Shown here in pieces: positions 22,601 through 31,841 of a stretch of 64,000 nucleotides of DNA. The stretch is from Brachynemurus nebulosus. Taxonomy: Eukaryota > Arthropoda > Insecta > Neuroptera > Myrmeleontidae. How positions within the stretch are numbered: the first letter of the stretch is position 1; every line of letters starts with the position of its first letter. The stretch covers positions 172,880,395 through 172,944,394 of the forward strand of contig JAPWDM010000001.1 of the NCBI GenBank assembly GCA_035578155.1, read 5' to 3'. The position numbers and the translations under genes are program-made. The notes under the pieces are model-generated. The model did no database searches, had not been told where the DNA came from, and worked only from the letters and a program-made list of their open reading frames with translations.

Positions 22601-24758
22601 AGGGCAGCATGAAACGCTTCACGAACCATACGGCCAACATCACATTCGTACATCAGTTGTTCGATTCCATTGCCTTTTTCCGTTTCCAGCGACCATTTTT
22701 GTAATGAATGACCGGCCAAAACGTAAATGTTCCATTCGTTCGCTTCAAATGATGCTAGTACTTTGACTAATTTCTAAAATAATTATGTTTAATTAGTAAA
22801 ATTGCTACTTTTATTACGACCAAACTAATTTAGACGACGTATACCGGATAGGTTTAAAAATGCAAAAATGATCCATGTGTAAGTGTTTTAATTATTGAAA
22901 ATTGATAAAAATTTTATTTGAGAAACTTGTTTACAATAGGGTACTTGACTGTATTCAAAGTTTGATTTAAATATTAAATAAATTTCTTAATTATATTTAA
23001 TTTTAGCAGTGACAAATAAAAATATTCTAGCTATTTAAAAATTCTATTTTGAAAATTATTATTATAAATTTTTAATGCTTAAATTAATATAAATTTTTAA
23101 TGCTTTAAATCAGTGTTTTTCAACCTTTTTCATGACGCGACCCCCTTAGTATGGAAAAAAATTTCGCGACCCCCTACCCTCCGCTATTACTATTATTTTT
23201 TATGTTATAAATATCGAATCCGTTCATCATTATTGATTATTTTCATAGTTAGGTATCGATTAAATACGTAAATAAGAACTTGAAACAGGCATATTTTTAT
23301 ATCGACATCGAAGTTGTCGACTTATAGTAGCTTCTGAAGGCGCACGTGGCGTAAAAAGTGACATGCGCACGCACGACGGGTGTAATCCATTTGAATTCTT
23401 TGAATTGTGAACTCGCGTTAGTGTTTAAATTTATTGAATTGCCTTGTTTAGTAGTTGCTCACTTATTATTGTCTAATATTCAAAATTCTATGCTCATTGT
23501 AATTATTGAAAATGGGTAAGTTTTTGGAAACATATGCACAACCGTCAACTTCAAGTTCCAATGAGAGTAATAAAACAAAACCAAAGAAAAAGTGTCTATA
23601 TGACGACAATTATTTAAACTTCGAATTTACTGTTATTGAAAATAAGCCGAAATTTTGAAATTTTTCGCGCGAAAGTATGAAACTATCACATTAATGTAGC
23701 CATCAATTAAATTAAATATTATATGCTGAACTAGAGTGGTTTTATTTTTAAAGTAACTGCGACCCTCTTAAAAAAGCTTCGCGACCCCCCAGGGGGTCGC
23801 GACCCACAGGTAACCGACCCATAAGCAACATTAAATCCTACTGACCGTTTCAGTTATCTGTGACGAGGACATTGGTCCAAATATGAGCGACGAGATACGT
23901 CGCGAAATACCACCTAACCATCCGGCTGGCGGTTTCAATGTGCGACTGGTCACGGATCGACGACTTGGCGTTAACAGCACCACTGAACATGTCGTAGTTG
24001 CCAAAATACAGCCAACTTTCGGCACGTAAATTAACGTATCGCATTCCTGACCGTGTAATTCGATACTCTGTTCAATTGAGACACCCTCGTGTGAAATGGA
24101 CGGCCAGTATCGAACAACTCCTTCCGGGGAGACGGCAAGACACGCCGGTGTGGCTGAATTTGACGACACATCTGACGGTATGATACTGACCAATTCGGCG
24201 CGATGTACTAAATCACTCTGCGGCAGGATAAGTTCATAACATTGGGTGGCATTTCTGGCATTTGTCCCGATTTGTTTGTATTGCCAGATTAATAAACGTC
24301 TTCCACAAACTACCCACGCATATCCACATTCAGATATTTGAGCGGAGATGATCGTATTACCTGTAATGAAACATTTTTATGCCTGAGAAAATCGGAAAAC
24401 TACTTTTCAAAAAAAAATACGTACGGTCTACGAAAGTTAACGCTTCGGTTATAAGCACCGGTAATGACGAACCAAAACATTCTACTGTATGATATGGAGT
24501 TTTGGTGACAATTTGAACTGACTGTGTCGATTTTCCCGAAACACTAAACCTTCTGAAAATTTAAGATACATAATGAGAAAAAGAATTTTATTTTAAGTTC
24601 GATTAAAATACGAACGATGATTTTTTGAATCCCGGCAAAATTGAACTTCGTTTACTTGTACTTAAACTTTGTCGAACTTTTGGAGAAAATGGACTTCTTG
24701 CGTGTAATGGACTTCGTGATACGGGTGACTGAAATGCACTTGAAAAACTTTTCTCCAT
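9441..24758 (-). CDS. Nup133: Nuclear pore complex protein Nup133, complete
   Basis: Nup133 is the tip subunit of the Y-shaped Nup107-160 scaffold complex. Eleven exons (5' to 3'): 24758-24616, 24552-24425, 24360-23846, 22773-22458, 21656-21213, 18347-17998, 17937-17831, 14272-14044, 12010-11635, 11574-10792, 9595-9441. All phases match, giving about 1181 residues (human 1156). Exons 1-5 encode the serine-rich N-tail and beta-propeller ([35 protein letters not shown]). Residues about 237-258 ([20 protein letters not shown]) match the membrane-curvature-sensing ALPS motif. Later exons give the helical stack ([58 protein letters not shown]). The exon 1 donor (TC then GTTCGT at 24615) is weak and is the only one that keeps frame, so exon 1/2 joining is the least sure part. 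Confidence 0.96.
9657..9722 (+). pseudogene. Reverse transcriptase fragment of a non-LTR retrotransposon
   Basis: Twenty-two codons read [17 protein letters not shown], matching the conserved block GVPQGSVLGPLLFxxYIND of LINE-type reverse transcriptases. The conserved Pro is changed to Leu and similarity stops at once afterwards. It is a short dead fragment in the last intron of Nup133, on the opposite strand. Confidence 0.75.
9858..10024. repeat. Two (TA)n tracts separated by a 27-bp spacer
   Basis: (TA)n runs at 9858-9927 and 9955-10024 are separated by a spacer containing CGCGAGTTATCGCGCAG. Its reverse complement recurs just beyond the second tract (CTGCGCGATAACTCTCG, about 10030-10046). 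The second tract is therefore the centre of a larger palindrome. A related CGATAACTCTCGAACGAA is at about 55103-55120, so this is part of a dispersed element. Confidence 0.85.
10388..10704. repeat. Degenerate tandem repeat, unit about 115 bp
   Basis: Roughly 2.7 copies. GAGCTAAACTATTTTAG recurs at about 10419 and 10650, with a decayed middle copy. GAGATTCG(C/T)C...GTC and CAAAA(G/A)CGC(C/T)AAAAAT also recur. It lies in the last Nup133 intron and shows no coding potential. Confidence 0.65.
12292..12720. mobile_element. PIF/Harbinger-type MITE, 429 bp
   Basis: Both sides carry the 3-bp duplication TTA (12289-12291, 12721-12723). Long terminal inverted repeats start GGGTGTCTACACAATCAATG and end CATTGATTGTGTATACAGCC. 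The interior has further direct and inverted copies of AATGAAATAAG(G/A)AATAAG and of TGACGTTGAATGGAACTTTAA. A TTA duplication is typical of PIF/Harbinger. It is in Nup133 intron 8. Confidence 0.8.
12730..13540. repeat. Inverted pair of repeat B1 copies
   Basis: One B1 copy at about 12735-13060 faces an inverted one at about 13300-13530. They share TGCCGG..TTTTACTGCCAGTGA, CCTAGG and CGTATTTCG(G/A)AAAATCTGTCACAGATGGCGGC. A B3 module lies between them. The open frame read across the second copy on the minus strand is only a by-product of this repeat. Confidence 0.75.
13579..13669. repeat. (TA)n microsatellite with a (TG)n tail
   Basis: Uninterrupted TA dinucleotides run from 13579 to about 13660, followed by TGTGTGTGT. 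It lies in Nup133 intron 8. Confidence 0.95.
16865..16998 (-). pseudogene. hAT transposase C-terminal remnant
   Basis: One minus-strand frame reads [18 protein letters not shown] and, after an in-frame [19 protein letters not shown]. This fits the hAT dimerisation region (A-x-VER-x-FS followed by RN-L and an aliphatic helix). The stop codon and lack of upstream homology show it is dead. The mutated ERxFS block is the clearest landmark. Confidence 0.8.
17161..17550. repeat. Dispersed repeat A, copy 2 (intact)
   Basis: This copy matches 313-637 plus 1063-1132 with scattered substitutions and no interruption, so it gives the pre-insertion form of that locus. It is inside the hAT element 15461-17613. 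Confidence 0.8.
18790..19250. repeat. Dispersed repeat D, copy 1
   Basis: It shares an ordered series of motifs with 34630-35060: TTCCCC(A/G)G(A/G)AG(T/C)CGG(T/C)AATATT, AAATGATTCAA, CAACATGT(A/G)T, AGAGTGTGT, GATCGCG(A/G)TC(G/A)GCCTC. About 450 bp. No coding capacity; class unknown. It lies in Nup133 intron 5. Confidence 0.65.
20543..21177. mobile_element. PIF/Harbinger-type MITE, 635 bp
   Basis: TTA duplications (20540-20542, 21178-21180) flank inverted ends GGCTAACTTCAAAAATG and CATTTTTGAAGTTACTC. Inside, GATGCA/TGCATC motifs recur many times on both strands. The right end is only 32 bp from the donor side of Nup133 exon 5, so the insertion lies just inside intron 5. Confidence 0.75.
22137..22325. 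mobile_element. Truncated copy of a TA-target, pogo-like MITE
   Basis: It starts at TA + CAGCTAGACCTTTTTTTATG and matches the left 190 bp of the complete element at 53639-54171 (shared CATTAAAAT(A/G)CATAATGTGAAT, ATAACTTTCTTT(A/G)ATAAAAATAC, ATTGCATAAGAAT). The right end is lost. It is in Nup133 intron 4. Confidence 0.7.
23111..23815 (+). mobile_element. SPIN/Buster-like hAT relic
   Basis: The left end CAGTGTTTTTCAACC is followed by CGCGACCCCC; the right side has GGGGGTCGCGACCCACAGGT. This is the hallmark end structure of SPIN/Buster-type hAT elements (CAGnGnTTCTCAACC...GGGGTCGCGACC). The outermost right terminus has decayed and no target duplication is visible. It carries a start fragment of a transposase (23512-23658). 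It fills most of Nup133 intron 3. Confidence 0.8.
23512..23658 (+). pseudogene. N-terminal fragment of a hAT (Buster/ZBED5-like) transposase
   Basis: The frame has 48 codons from ATG to TGA. A Ser/Thr- and Lys-rich leader is followed by [19 protein letters not shown], resembling the (K)RxYxxxYLxFGFTxI block at the start of ZBED5/FAM200/SCAND3-type hAT transposases. The BED finger and DDE-like core that should follow are missing. It is a deleted, non-functional copy inside a Nup133 intron. Confidence 0.65.
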
Positions 24759-25345
24759 AATAAATTAATTTTTACTTTACCTCGTTTCAAATTTTTAAAA
24801 TACGATGTATGCCTTTTGACTTTTATTATATTTTTATCTTAACGCTCTAGCCGCTCTAGCGTTTATAAAAAGAATTACCCATATTTTAAATGATTTTAAG
24901 TACCGTTAACACAGTGGTTTTTAATCCGAGGTGCACGTACATATCGCATTTAAGACGGGTGAGGGAAATTTCAAAATTTTCATTTACACTGTAAGAACTA
25001 CCTAATGCTATATCGAGGCTCAGTTTCTAAAAATAAAGTTAGGATAGTTAAGACACTGAAAAGTTTTCAGCGTTTTCATCGTATCCCTAAATTGGTTAAG
25101 AACTACTGATTTAAGGAAAAAGGGTATATGAACAAGTTAGCAAGGTTGGTAACACAGAACAGTTGGTAACGTTGGTAACGCTAGTATCGCTAGTAATTTG
25201 TATTTCCTTTTTTTTTTTTTTTTTTTTTTTTTACGTCACCTGTCGACCTGTCAAAATTTAAAATGAAAAGTTGAAAGATACCGTAAAATTGAATAAAAAC
25301 AATTTTAACGAAAATAATTTTGTGGAAAAAGAAATGAAAAATTTA
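24759..25345. other. Upstream region of Nup133
   Basis: This is the divergent side upstream of the Nup133 start. No TATA motif can be singled out. Around 25136-25200 GTTGGTAAC/GCTAG(T)A(A/T)C motifs repeat, followed by a 26-bp poly-T run (about 25207-25232). No gene was seen. Confidence 0.45.
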
Positions 25346-26021
25346 ATTTTGATACATCTGCTATTAAAATGAAAGTTGAAGAAAATATATAAGAGGTAGA
25401 AAAATCATTTTTAAATGTGTTAAAAAAGGAATTATCTGATTCTTTGAATCGAAATGAAATAAAATTGGAATGGGAAAATTTCAGTACTGCTGATTTATAA
25501 AATTTGACAAGTATGCATACTGGAATCTACGTAATAAATGTCTTAACACTGACTGACACAACGCAAAGCACGCACAGCCTAAATCGTTGGGTTTAAAAAA
25601 ATGAAATTTTGCGCAGGAGTTCCGCACGTAACGTAAGTGAGTACTAAGAAAGGATTTTTGAAAATTCTTCCCCTAAGTGGGTTAACTAAGGAATGAAAAT
25701 TTGTATGGAAGTTCGTTATGGCGACGCAAAGATTCTCACTCACGAATGGTAGTATTAGCTCTGGTGGTAAAATTAGAACTAGCATCAAGTAAAAATGTAC
25801 GTATACGACTAATGGGCGATATAAAATCTAGTAATCCGCGCATAATTTATATAGTACATTTTTCTATCGACAATTAAACGTATACAAAAACTTTTACTTG
25901 ATACGGCTTCTAATTTAAAAAACCAGGAGCGCTCGAGTAATCTTTGCGTCGCCAATTAAAATAAATAACATCTTATTTATCACTGATTGAGAGTGCTGAA
26001 TCGAACATATTAACATAGACT

Positions 26022-26638
26022 ACAGAGAATGCTGTGTATTACAAATACATTAAGAAATTGAACCAAAAAAATTCGGCGTGTTCGCTGCTGAGTTTTTCTG
26101 CTCAAAGTGAGCTGTTAGCGCATGCGCAAAAACATTATTATGAAGTACAAAATACTTGTGTATTCCATAAAAAAAAGTTCTTGCGCATGCGCTAGCAGCT
26201 CACTTTGAGCAAAAAAACTCAGCAACGAACACGCCGATTGACTGATGTGATTACTTTAATGGCGATCAAACCATTAATATTTAATGGTTTATCTAATAAT
26301 TATAAACAAGTCTTCGTGGTTACACGTTGCGTTTGATAAAATGGAGTCATACTTCACAATTTAATGCCTGGAAACATATGTTAATATGTTCGATTCAGTA
26401 CTCAGTGTTAACATAAATGTTTCCTATAGAGGGTGAACCCCTATAGAGATAGAGGTACCATCGACATTAAATTGTGAAGTTGATTCCATTTTATTAAACC
26501 CAACTTGTAACCACGGAGACTTGCTTATAAATATTAGGTAAACCATTAAATTAATGGTTTGACCGCCATTAAAGTAATCACATCAGTCAATCTCTCTGCT
26601 TCAATTTCTTAATGTATTTGTAATACACAGCATTCTCT
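26022..26638. repeat. Foldback repeat with an embedded palindromic MITE
   Basis: The arms are 26022-26350 and 26465-26638. Matching blocks include AGAATGCTGTGTATTACAAA, GTGATTACTTTAATGGCG and CCATTAATTTAATGG-like cores. The left arm is longer because a 165-bp palindrome (26073-26237) is inserted in it. The element lies inside the dead zinc-finger gene. Confidence 0.8.
26073..26237. mobile_element. Snap-back MITE, about 165 bp
   Basis: Arms of about 62 bp start CGGCGTGTTCGCTGCTGAG and end CTCAGCAACGAACACGCCG. They include TTGCGCATGCGC on both sides and are separated by a short AT-rich loop. ATT on both flanks may be a 3-bp target duplication. The element is absent from the opposite arm of the enclosing foldback. 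Confidence 0.8.
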
Positions 26639-27494
26639 CTTATTTATAATAAATCTTTGACATTGACTGACATCCTGAGATGTTGCCGATGGTAAATCCC
26701 ATCGGGTAGGTATACGGTTAGTAAAATTAGAAAATGATATGTTGAGGGCAAATAGTGTATTGTTTGATGAAGTCTGTGAAAATAATTTTAACATAAATTC
26801 TTTTGAATTAAAACATAAAATCTTTTGAAACTTTAACTGAGGAAGATAATTTAAAGAATTTGGAAAAAGTATAGACTGGCGAAAAGTCATTCAGATATGA
26901 TATATGTTTTAAAACCTTTTCTCAAATTGAAGAAACATGAAAGAGTACATACTAATCGAAAGGGTTTTGATGTGGAACCTGTTTTAAAGCATTTGCTAAT
27001 TCAAGTAATTTGAAGGTACATGAAAGAGTACATACTGGTGAGAAGCCATTCATATGAGGCACATGTTTTAAAATATTTTTTCTACTCCTGTTGAAGAACA
27101 CACTCATTATATATCTGTTAATTGTTGAGAAAGTTAGGCATTATTCAAAGGTGTGGAGGAATGATCATTACTCAATACTTTTTTGACCAATGAAATCACA
27201 GTATTAACCATTAGTCAATGGGTTTGCAATTGTTTTGTGACTAAATGTATTATGGTCGCAAGCTCAAAAGACCTCCAGAAACTGAGGTGAGGGGAACACA
27301 AATTGTATTATTTTCATAGTTACTAACCAAACCAAGTAATTATATTTTTATAAGAGTGAGTGAGTAAACTTCTATTTATTAATATGATAGACAAAGATGG
27401 AGACGTAGATAAAAATGGTCTTTTTAGTTTGCGCCCATATTATTAATTTATGTTGCGTAGTAACGTGCAAGTAAACAAAGTAGTATATGGTCTA

Positions 27495-27720
27495 TTTCAG
27501 TTAAATTTAACCATGATTCATCACTTATGAATTTAAGTAATTTCCGTTTTCTTGGCTTTATCTCTTTTATTATTGCACTTACGTAAATATTAAAATTGCA
27601 GTTTATCTTTAGAAAAGAATAGAAGATTGATTTGTTTTGAATATAAGAATTATTCGTGGAATTATTTAATTTTTTAACTTTGACTCATGATCAATTGTAT
27701 TTGAAACAGGGTATACTACA
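27495..27720. repeat. Repeat B3 copy
   Basis: It matches 3810-4010, 4207-4400 and 13087-13300 (CCGTTTTCTTGGCTTTATCTC, TAGAAAAGAATAGAAGATTG). Confidence 0.7.
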
Positions 27721-28123
27721 TATTAACAGAAAATATGTATATGAAATAGGGTATATTTTGTTTTGATCATTTTATACATATTATACAAACATTTAATGAA
27801 ATTAGAAATAGATTACACTTGTCGAAATCCGTTAAGTAGTCTTCGCTATGTGCTTTTGGGATGAGGTAGATATTTAAAAACCAACACAGTTTAATAAGAA
27901 TTTTAATAAAAATAAAAATTATGTACAAACACAATTATTACAATAATACATTCGAGAACATTTTTATAACAATAAACAATTTATAATTTAAAAAATATAT
28001 ACAACTTGTTTCATAATAATCTATAATATAATTATATTTTGCGAAATATAAAAACTTATACATATTTAGATAATTTCCTTATTACATATTATTTATTAAT
28101 CTCATTTTTCTAATATACACTAT

Positions 28124-28274
28124 AGGTTTGTTCTAAAACACAGAAATGATCGTACATTAGATGGTTATAGCATGCGCATAATGAATTTAGTATACACTGC
28201 GCACTATAAATTCATTGTGGCATGCTATAACCAACCGTACATGTACGATCATTTCTGTGTGTTGGAATAAACCT
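28124..28274. mobile_element. Snap-back MITE, 151 bp
   Basis: An imperfect palindrome. AGGTTTGTTCTAAAACACAG pairs with TGTGTTGGAATAAACCT; ATGATCGTAC, GGTTATAGCATGC and AATGAATTTA pair inside. T/A-rich flanks suggest a TA target. No coding capacity. Confidence 0.75.
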
Positions 28275-31200
28275 TTAGTATGTATTTCTGAAATATCTGG
28301 TATATACAATATTATTTTTAATAAAATGTAATTTGGCATAATAAAACCTTTTTACTAACAAAACAAATATTTTTAAATTTTTGCGACCGTGATTTTTCAA
28401 AAAAATTTTTTGTTTTGCAAAGATGCAACAATGGGGAATTTGACTAATTTTGGGAAATTATTTTAAAACATACATATTTATGTATTATGCATGTACATGT
28501 TTTTAATTTTTAAAAATAATGCCGAAAATTTTCATTAGCTGTCAGTTACGTCATATTCTCTAGATAGCAACAAGTGTTCTAGTAGGAAAAGAAAAATAGT
28601 TGAATTTTTTAAAAATTAATTAAAGTTAGATTAATAATTTCCATAGTTATGTTTGCTAATCAGAATTTAAAGTAGCGACCCTAGAGTAATAGTGTTGAAA
28701 TATAAGAGAATGCAACGTCACAGCCCGTTTCTGTTCAGGAGGGTTTTAGCTATAAAATTGCTTTTTTAATTAATTTTTTTTTTTAAATTAAATAATGATA
28801 GTTAAGATGAATTAGCCAAATAAATTGCTGTATTTTATTATCAATTGTTAAAATTTGTTTTGATTGCTTTTCTTTGCTACTGACAAATACCCCATTATAA
28901 CAAGGTATGTTAACTAAATTGCGGGTACTTTTAAAATTTAATATAATTATACTTTCTTATTTTTTAAAAATAATATAGAATATTCGTTAAAAAAATTAAT
29001 AAATATGTGTTTTGAAAACTAGTTTTATTCAAAAACATTTTCTAGTGGTCAGTTTTCAGTTACATCATGCGCTTTATGAACTGCTTTATGATAACGTGTA
29101 AGTTATGTAACTAGGAAAAAGTTAAGTTTTCTTGTAAATAAAAATGAAAACTGTTAATTTTTAATACTGTTATAAGTGACTGTGAAGTTATGTGAGAGTT
29201 TTGACAATCAAATATTTTCTGCTAGTTAGATATATGAACGATAGGATATTTGAAAGAGCAAGAAACAAAACATGTTTTAGATGTGGACTTATTTTGCATT
29301 GATGTCATCACCTTATGTAATTGAGCGTCCATTGTGCTGTCACGACGTTTAAGGCTTCATTTTTAATATTTGTTTAGATATTCGCTTTAAAGATTAAGAA
29401 ATTGTAATAAATATTTCAGATTTTTTTGTAATTTGTCAATTACCCTATTGATTGCATTTAAGGTAGTTACCTCGACATTCAACTTTTCGACAGAATAGTT
29501 TCAAATTGTAATAGTATAAAGAAGAATACTATACCTGATAGTCCTTGTAATTTGGGAAAGATTGATCGCTTCTGAGTTAAGATAATTAGGGTTAAAGTTT
29601 GTATCTACACCATGTATTTGATCTCAAAATTCTGACTACGTACCCTTATTTTGTATTTAATGATATAATGACTCGACAGAATTCAATAAAAAACTAGAGA
29701 AAGAAAGATTAATAAGTTCTGAATGTAAAGAAAAAATTTAATTATTTGTTGATCGTTTTGGATTGAAGATATCATCAGAGAAATTATAGTATTTTAATAA
29801 ATACAGCAATTTAAAGCAACTGAACTGAAGCAGTCTAGCAACTCTGTATATTAAATAACTGATTTATTCGCATTTATTGTTTAAACAATATTGAAAATTC
29901 AAGATTAGCGTTTTTTGACCTTTCACTGCTTACGTAGCGAAAACGGTGATAGATACATTAAAAAGTGTTAAGTGTTTGTAGAGAATCGAATTCTCTATAA
30001 AATAGTCCGCGAGAGCACCTGTCTATCTTGTACAGGTGACAAAATAAAGCGCTCCAAACGCATATGCATACCACTTAATATGTTTGTTGGGCAAATAACA
30101 ATGATGTCAAAGCATTTATTATAAAAAACTTTGATAGTATAAGTGTTTATGCACAGACTATGTTTGAATGTATGCGTCCACGTTCGTATGAAAAATAGTA
30201 TGCATCAATATCTATCCATTAATACATACAATAATGACATAAAGTAATTTTGGTTTGCAATTTTTTCTACTAGCATGCCACAGGGTAACTACCTTAAATT
30301 TTTAGTATCCATAGCATAAAGTCTATTGGTTTATTAACCTAATTCTTTTTTAGTTCATTGCATGACAGACAATTGTTGAGAAGTTTCAGGAAAACAAATA
30401 ATTATTATCATGCAAAATATAAAATGTGTACATATATGACATATTGCAGATATTATTATAAATATTTTTTTAATAGAAAAAAAAAATATGTATATAACTA
30501 GGTATGTACAAAAATAACAAAAATTCGACTTTTGTAAATTTATTGTTTTACGATAGAAGAAAGTTTAGATGGTAAAATAGGCCGGTTGACAAATTTTTAA
30601 AAAGATGTTTCAAGCTATTTATTTGCATAAGTAAAAAAGTGTTCCGGTTTGGCAATTTTGGTACTTACAGTAGATTTTTCTGAAGATTAAATTGCTTGGT
30701 AAATTTACTTTCTTAGTAAATTTAGTTATGCTTTATAATACCGACATCTATAGGTAAAGTAAATTTACTTCACAGATTTATTTATTACTTGTTATTTTAG
30801 TAAAGAAATACACTCTAAAATGAAGAGTGCCCAAGCGTCAGTAATCTTATTTTGCTAATACTAAATTAGAAAATAAAAGTAAATAATACAGATTTTCTAT
30901 GTACAAAATATTTATATATTTATTTTAATTTTTTTTTTTTTTTGAAGTGAAACTTTTATAGCGAGATAGTGAGTCAATAAATTTTGACACGAAATTCGAA
31001 GTGAAACCGTGTATTTAATTTCTCTACAGCATTCTAGATTATATATTATTTCAAACCATTAAAAATTATATTTGACTGAGTACGTATATATTTTCAATTT
31101 TGTTGACGAGTTATTTTATTTATCTATAGTGTTTCTAGTGTCACAGTATTCCAAATCATTTGAAATAATGCTCACAAAACATTTTTGAAAATTTTAGGGA

Positions 31201-31841
31201 TATAATTTTAAATTTTCGACATTGGGAAAAACGGAATTTATGCCACGGATATGGCTGACATCATTTGCTTTTGAAGTTTCACTTCAGCTGTGGGACAGGT
31301 GAAGTATACTACACCAAATTTTTTTCGAGTTTCGTAGTCAAAACCACGGAACTCTTATAGATTGTAATGTTTATTATAATTTTCGAATCTTTTTTTCATA
31401 AGCTTAGAGGATTTTACTGAAAAATTAAATAACAATGTTAAAAATACTTAAATAATTTATTTTTTATTCATAATTATGATTTAATGTAAATTGAGCCTTA
31501 TAATCTGTTGATTTAAAGTAAATTTATGAAGACACTGGTATTAACGAATAGTCTAAAGTCTATATTACGCGATAAATTCAATTAGACGATATACACGTAC
31601 CTATTTCGACGTAAATTTTACATCAAAAGTGTTTTCTGGTTGGGGTAGGGGATGCCATAATTTAAGGAATATAGTAAAAAATAGTTTGTATATCCTAAAA
31701 CAATTAGATAATTAAAGCTACCACGTTGATAGCTTATTAGACTTTTTGGTTTTTTTGGTCCCGTTCAGTTTAATTATTGTTCATTTCGACGAATTTTTCG
31801 GTGAACGATCTTGACAAATGTAAATGAACAATGATGTTTAA
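28275..31841. other. Gene-free spacer downstream of the tetraspanin gene
   Basis: No ORF with family similarity on either strand. A probable MITE spans about 30943-31300 with inverted ends containing GAAGTGAAACTT and AAGTTTCACTTC. A palindromic TAAATTTACTTTC/AAGTAAATTTA block lies at about 30690-30775. The rest is anonymous AT-rich DNA. Confidence 0.5.

Larger units (their letters stand above)
25346..27112 (+). pseudogene. Decayed C2H2 zinc-finger gene
   Basis: The 5' part (25346-25500) resembles the left-edge gene: DTSAIKMKVEEN, an in-frame TAA, then KKELSDSLNRNEIKLEW. The finger part (26765-27112) has at least four finger remnants. The best is at 26971-27057: CGTCFKAFANSSNLKVHERVH plus linker TGEKPF, a perfect C-x2-C-x12-H-x3-H unit. 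The following finger's first Cys codon has become TGA. Upstream fingers carry a TAG in the linker (V-stop-TGEKSF), a Cys-to-Phe change and a frameshift. The middle is occupied by foldback repeats at 26022-26638. A transcription-factor gene of the multi-finger type is inferred; it cannot make protein now. Confidence 0.8.
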
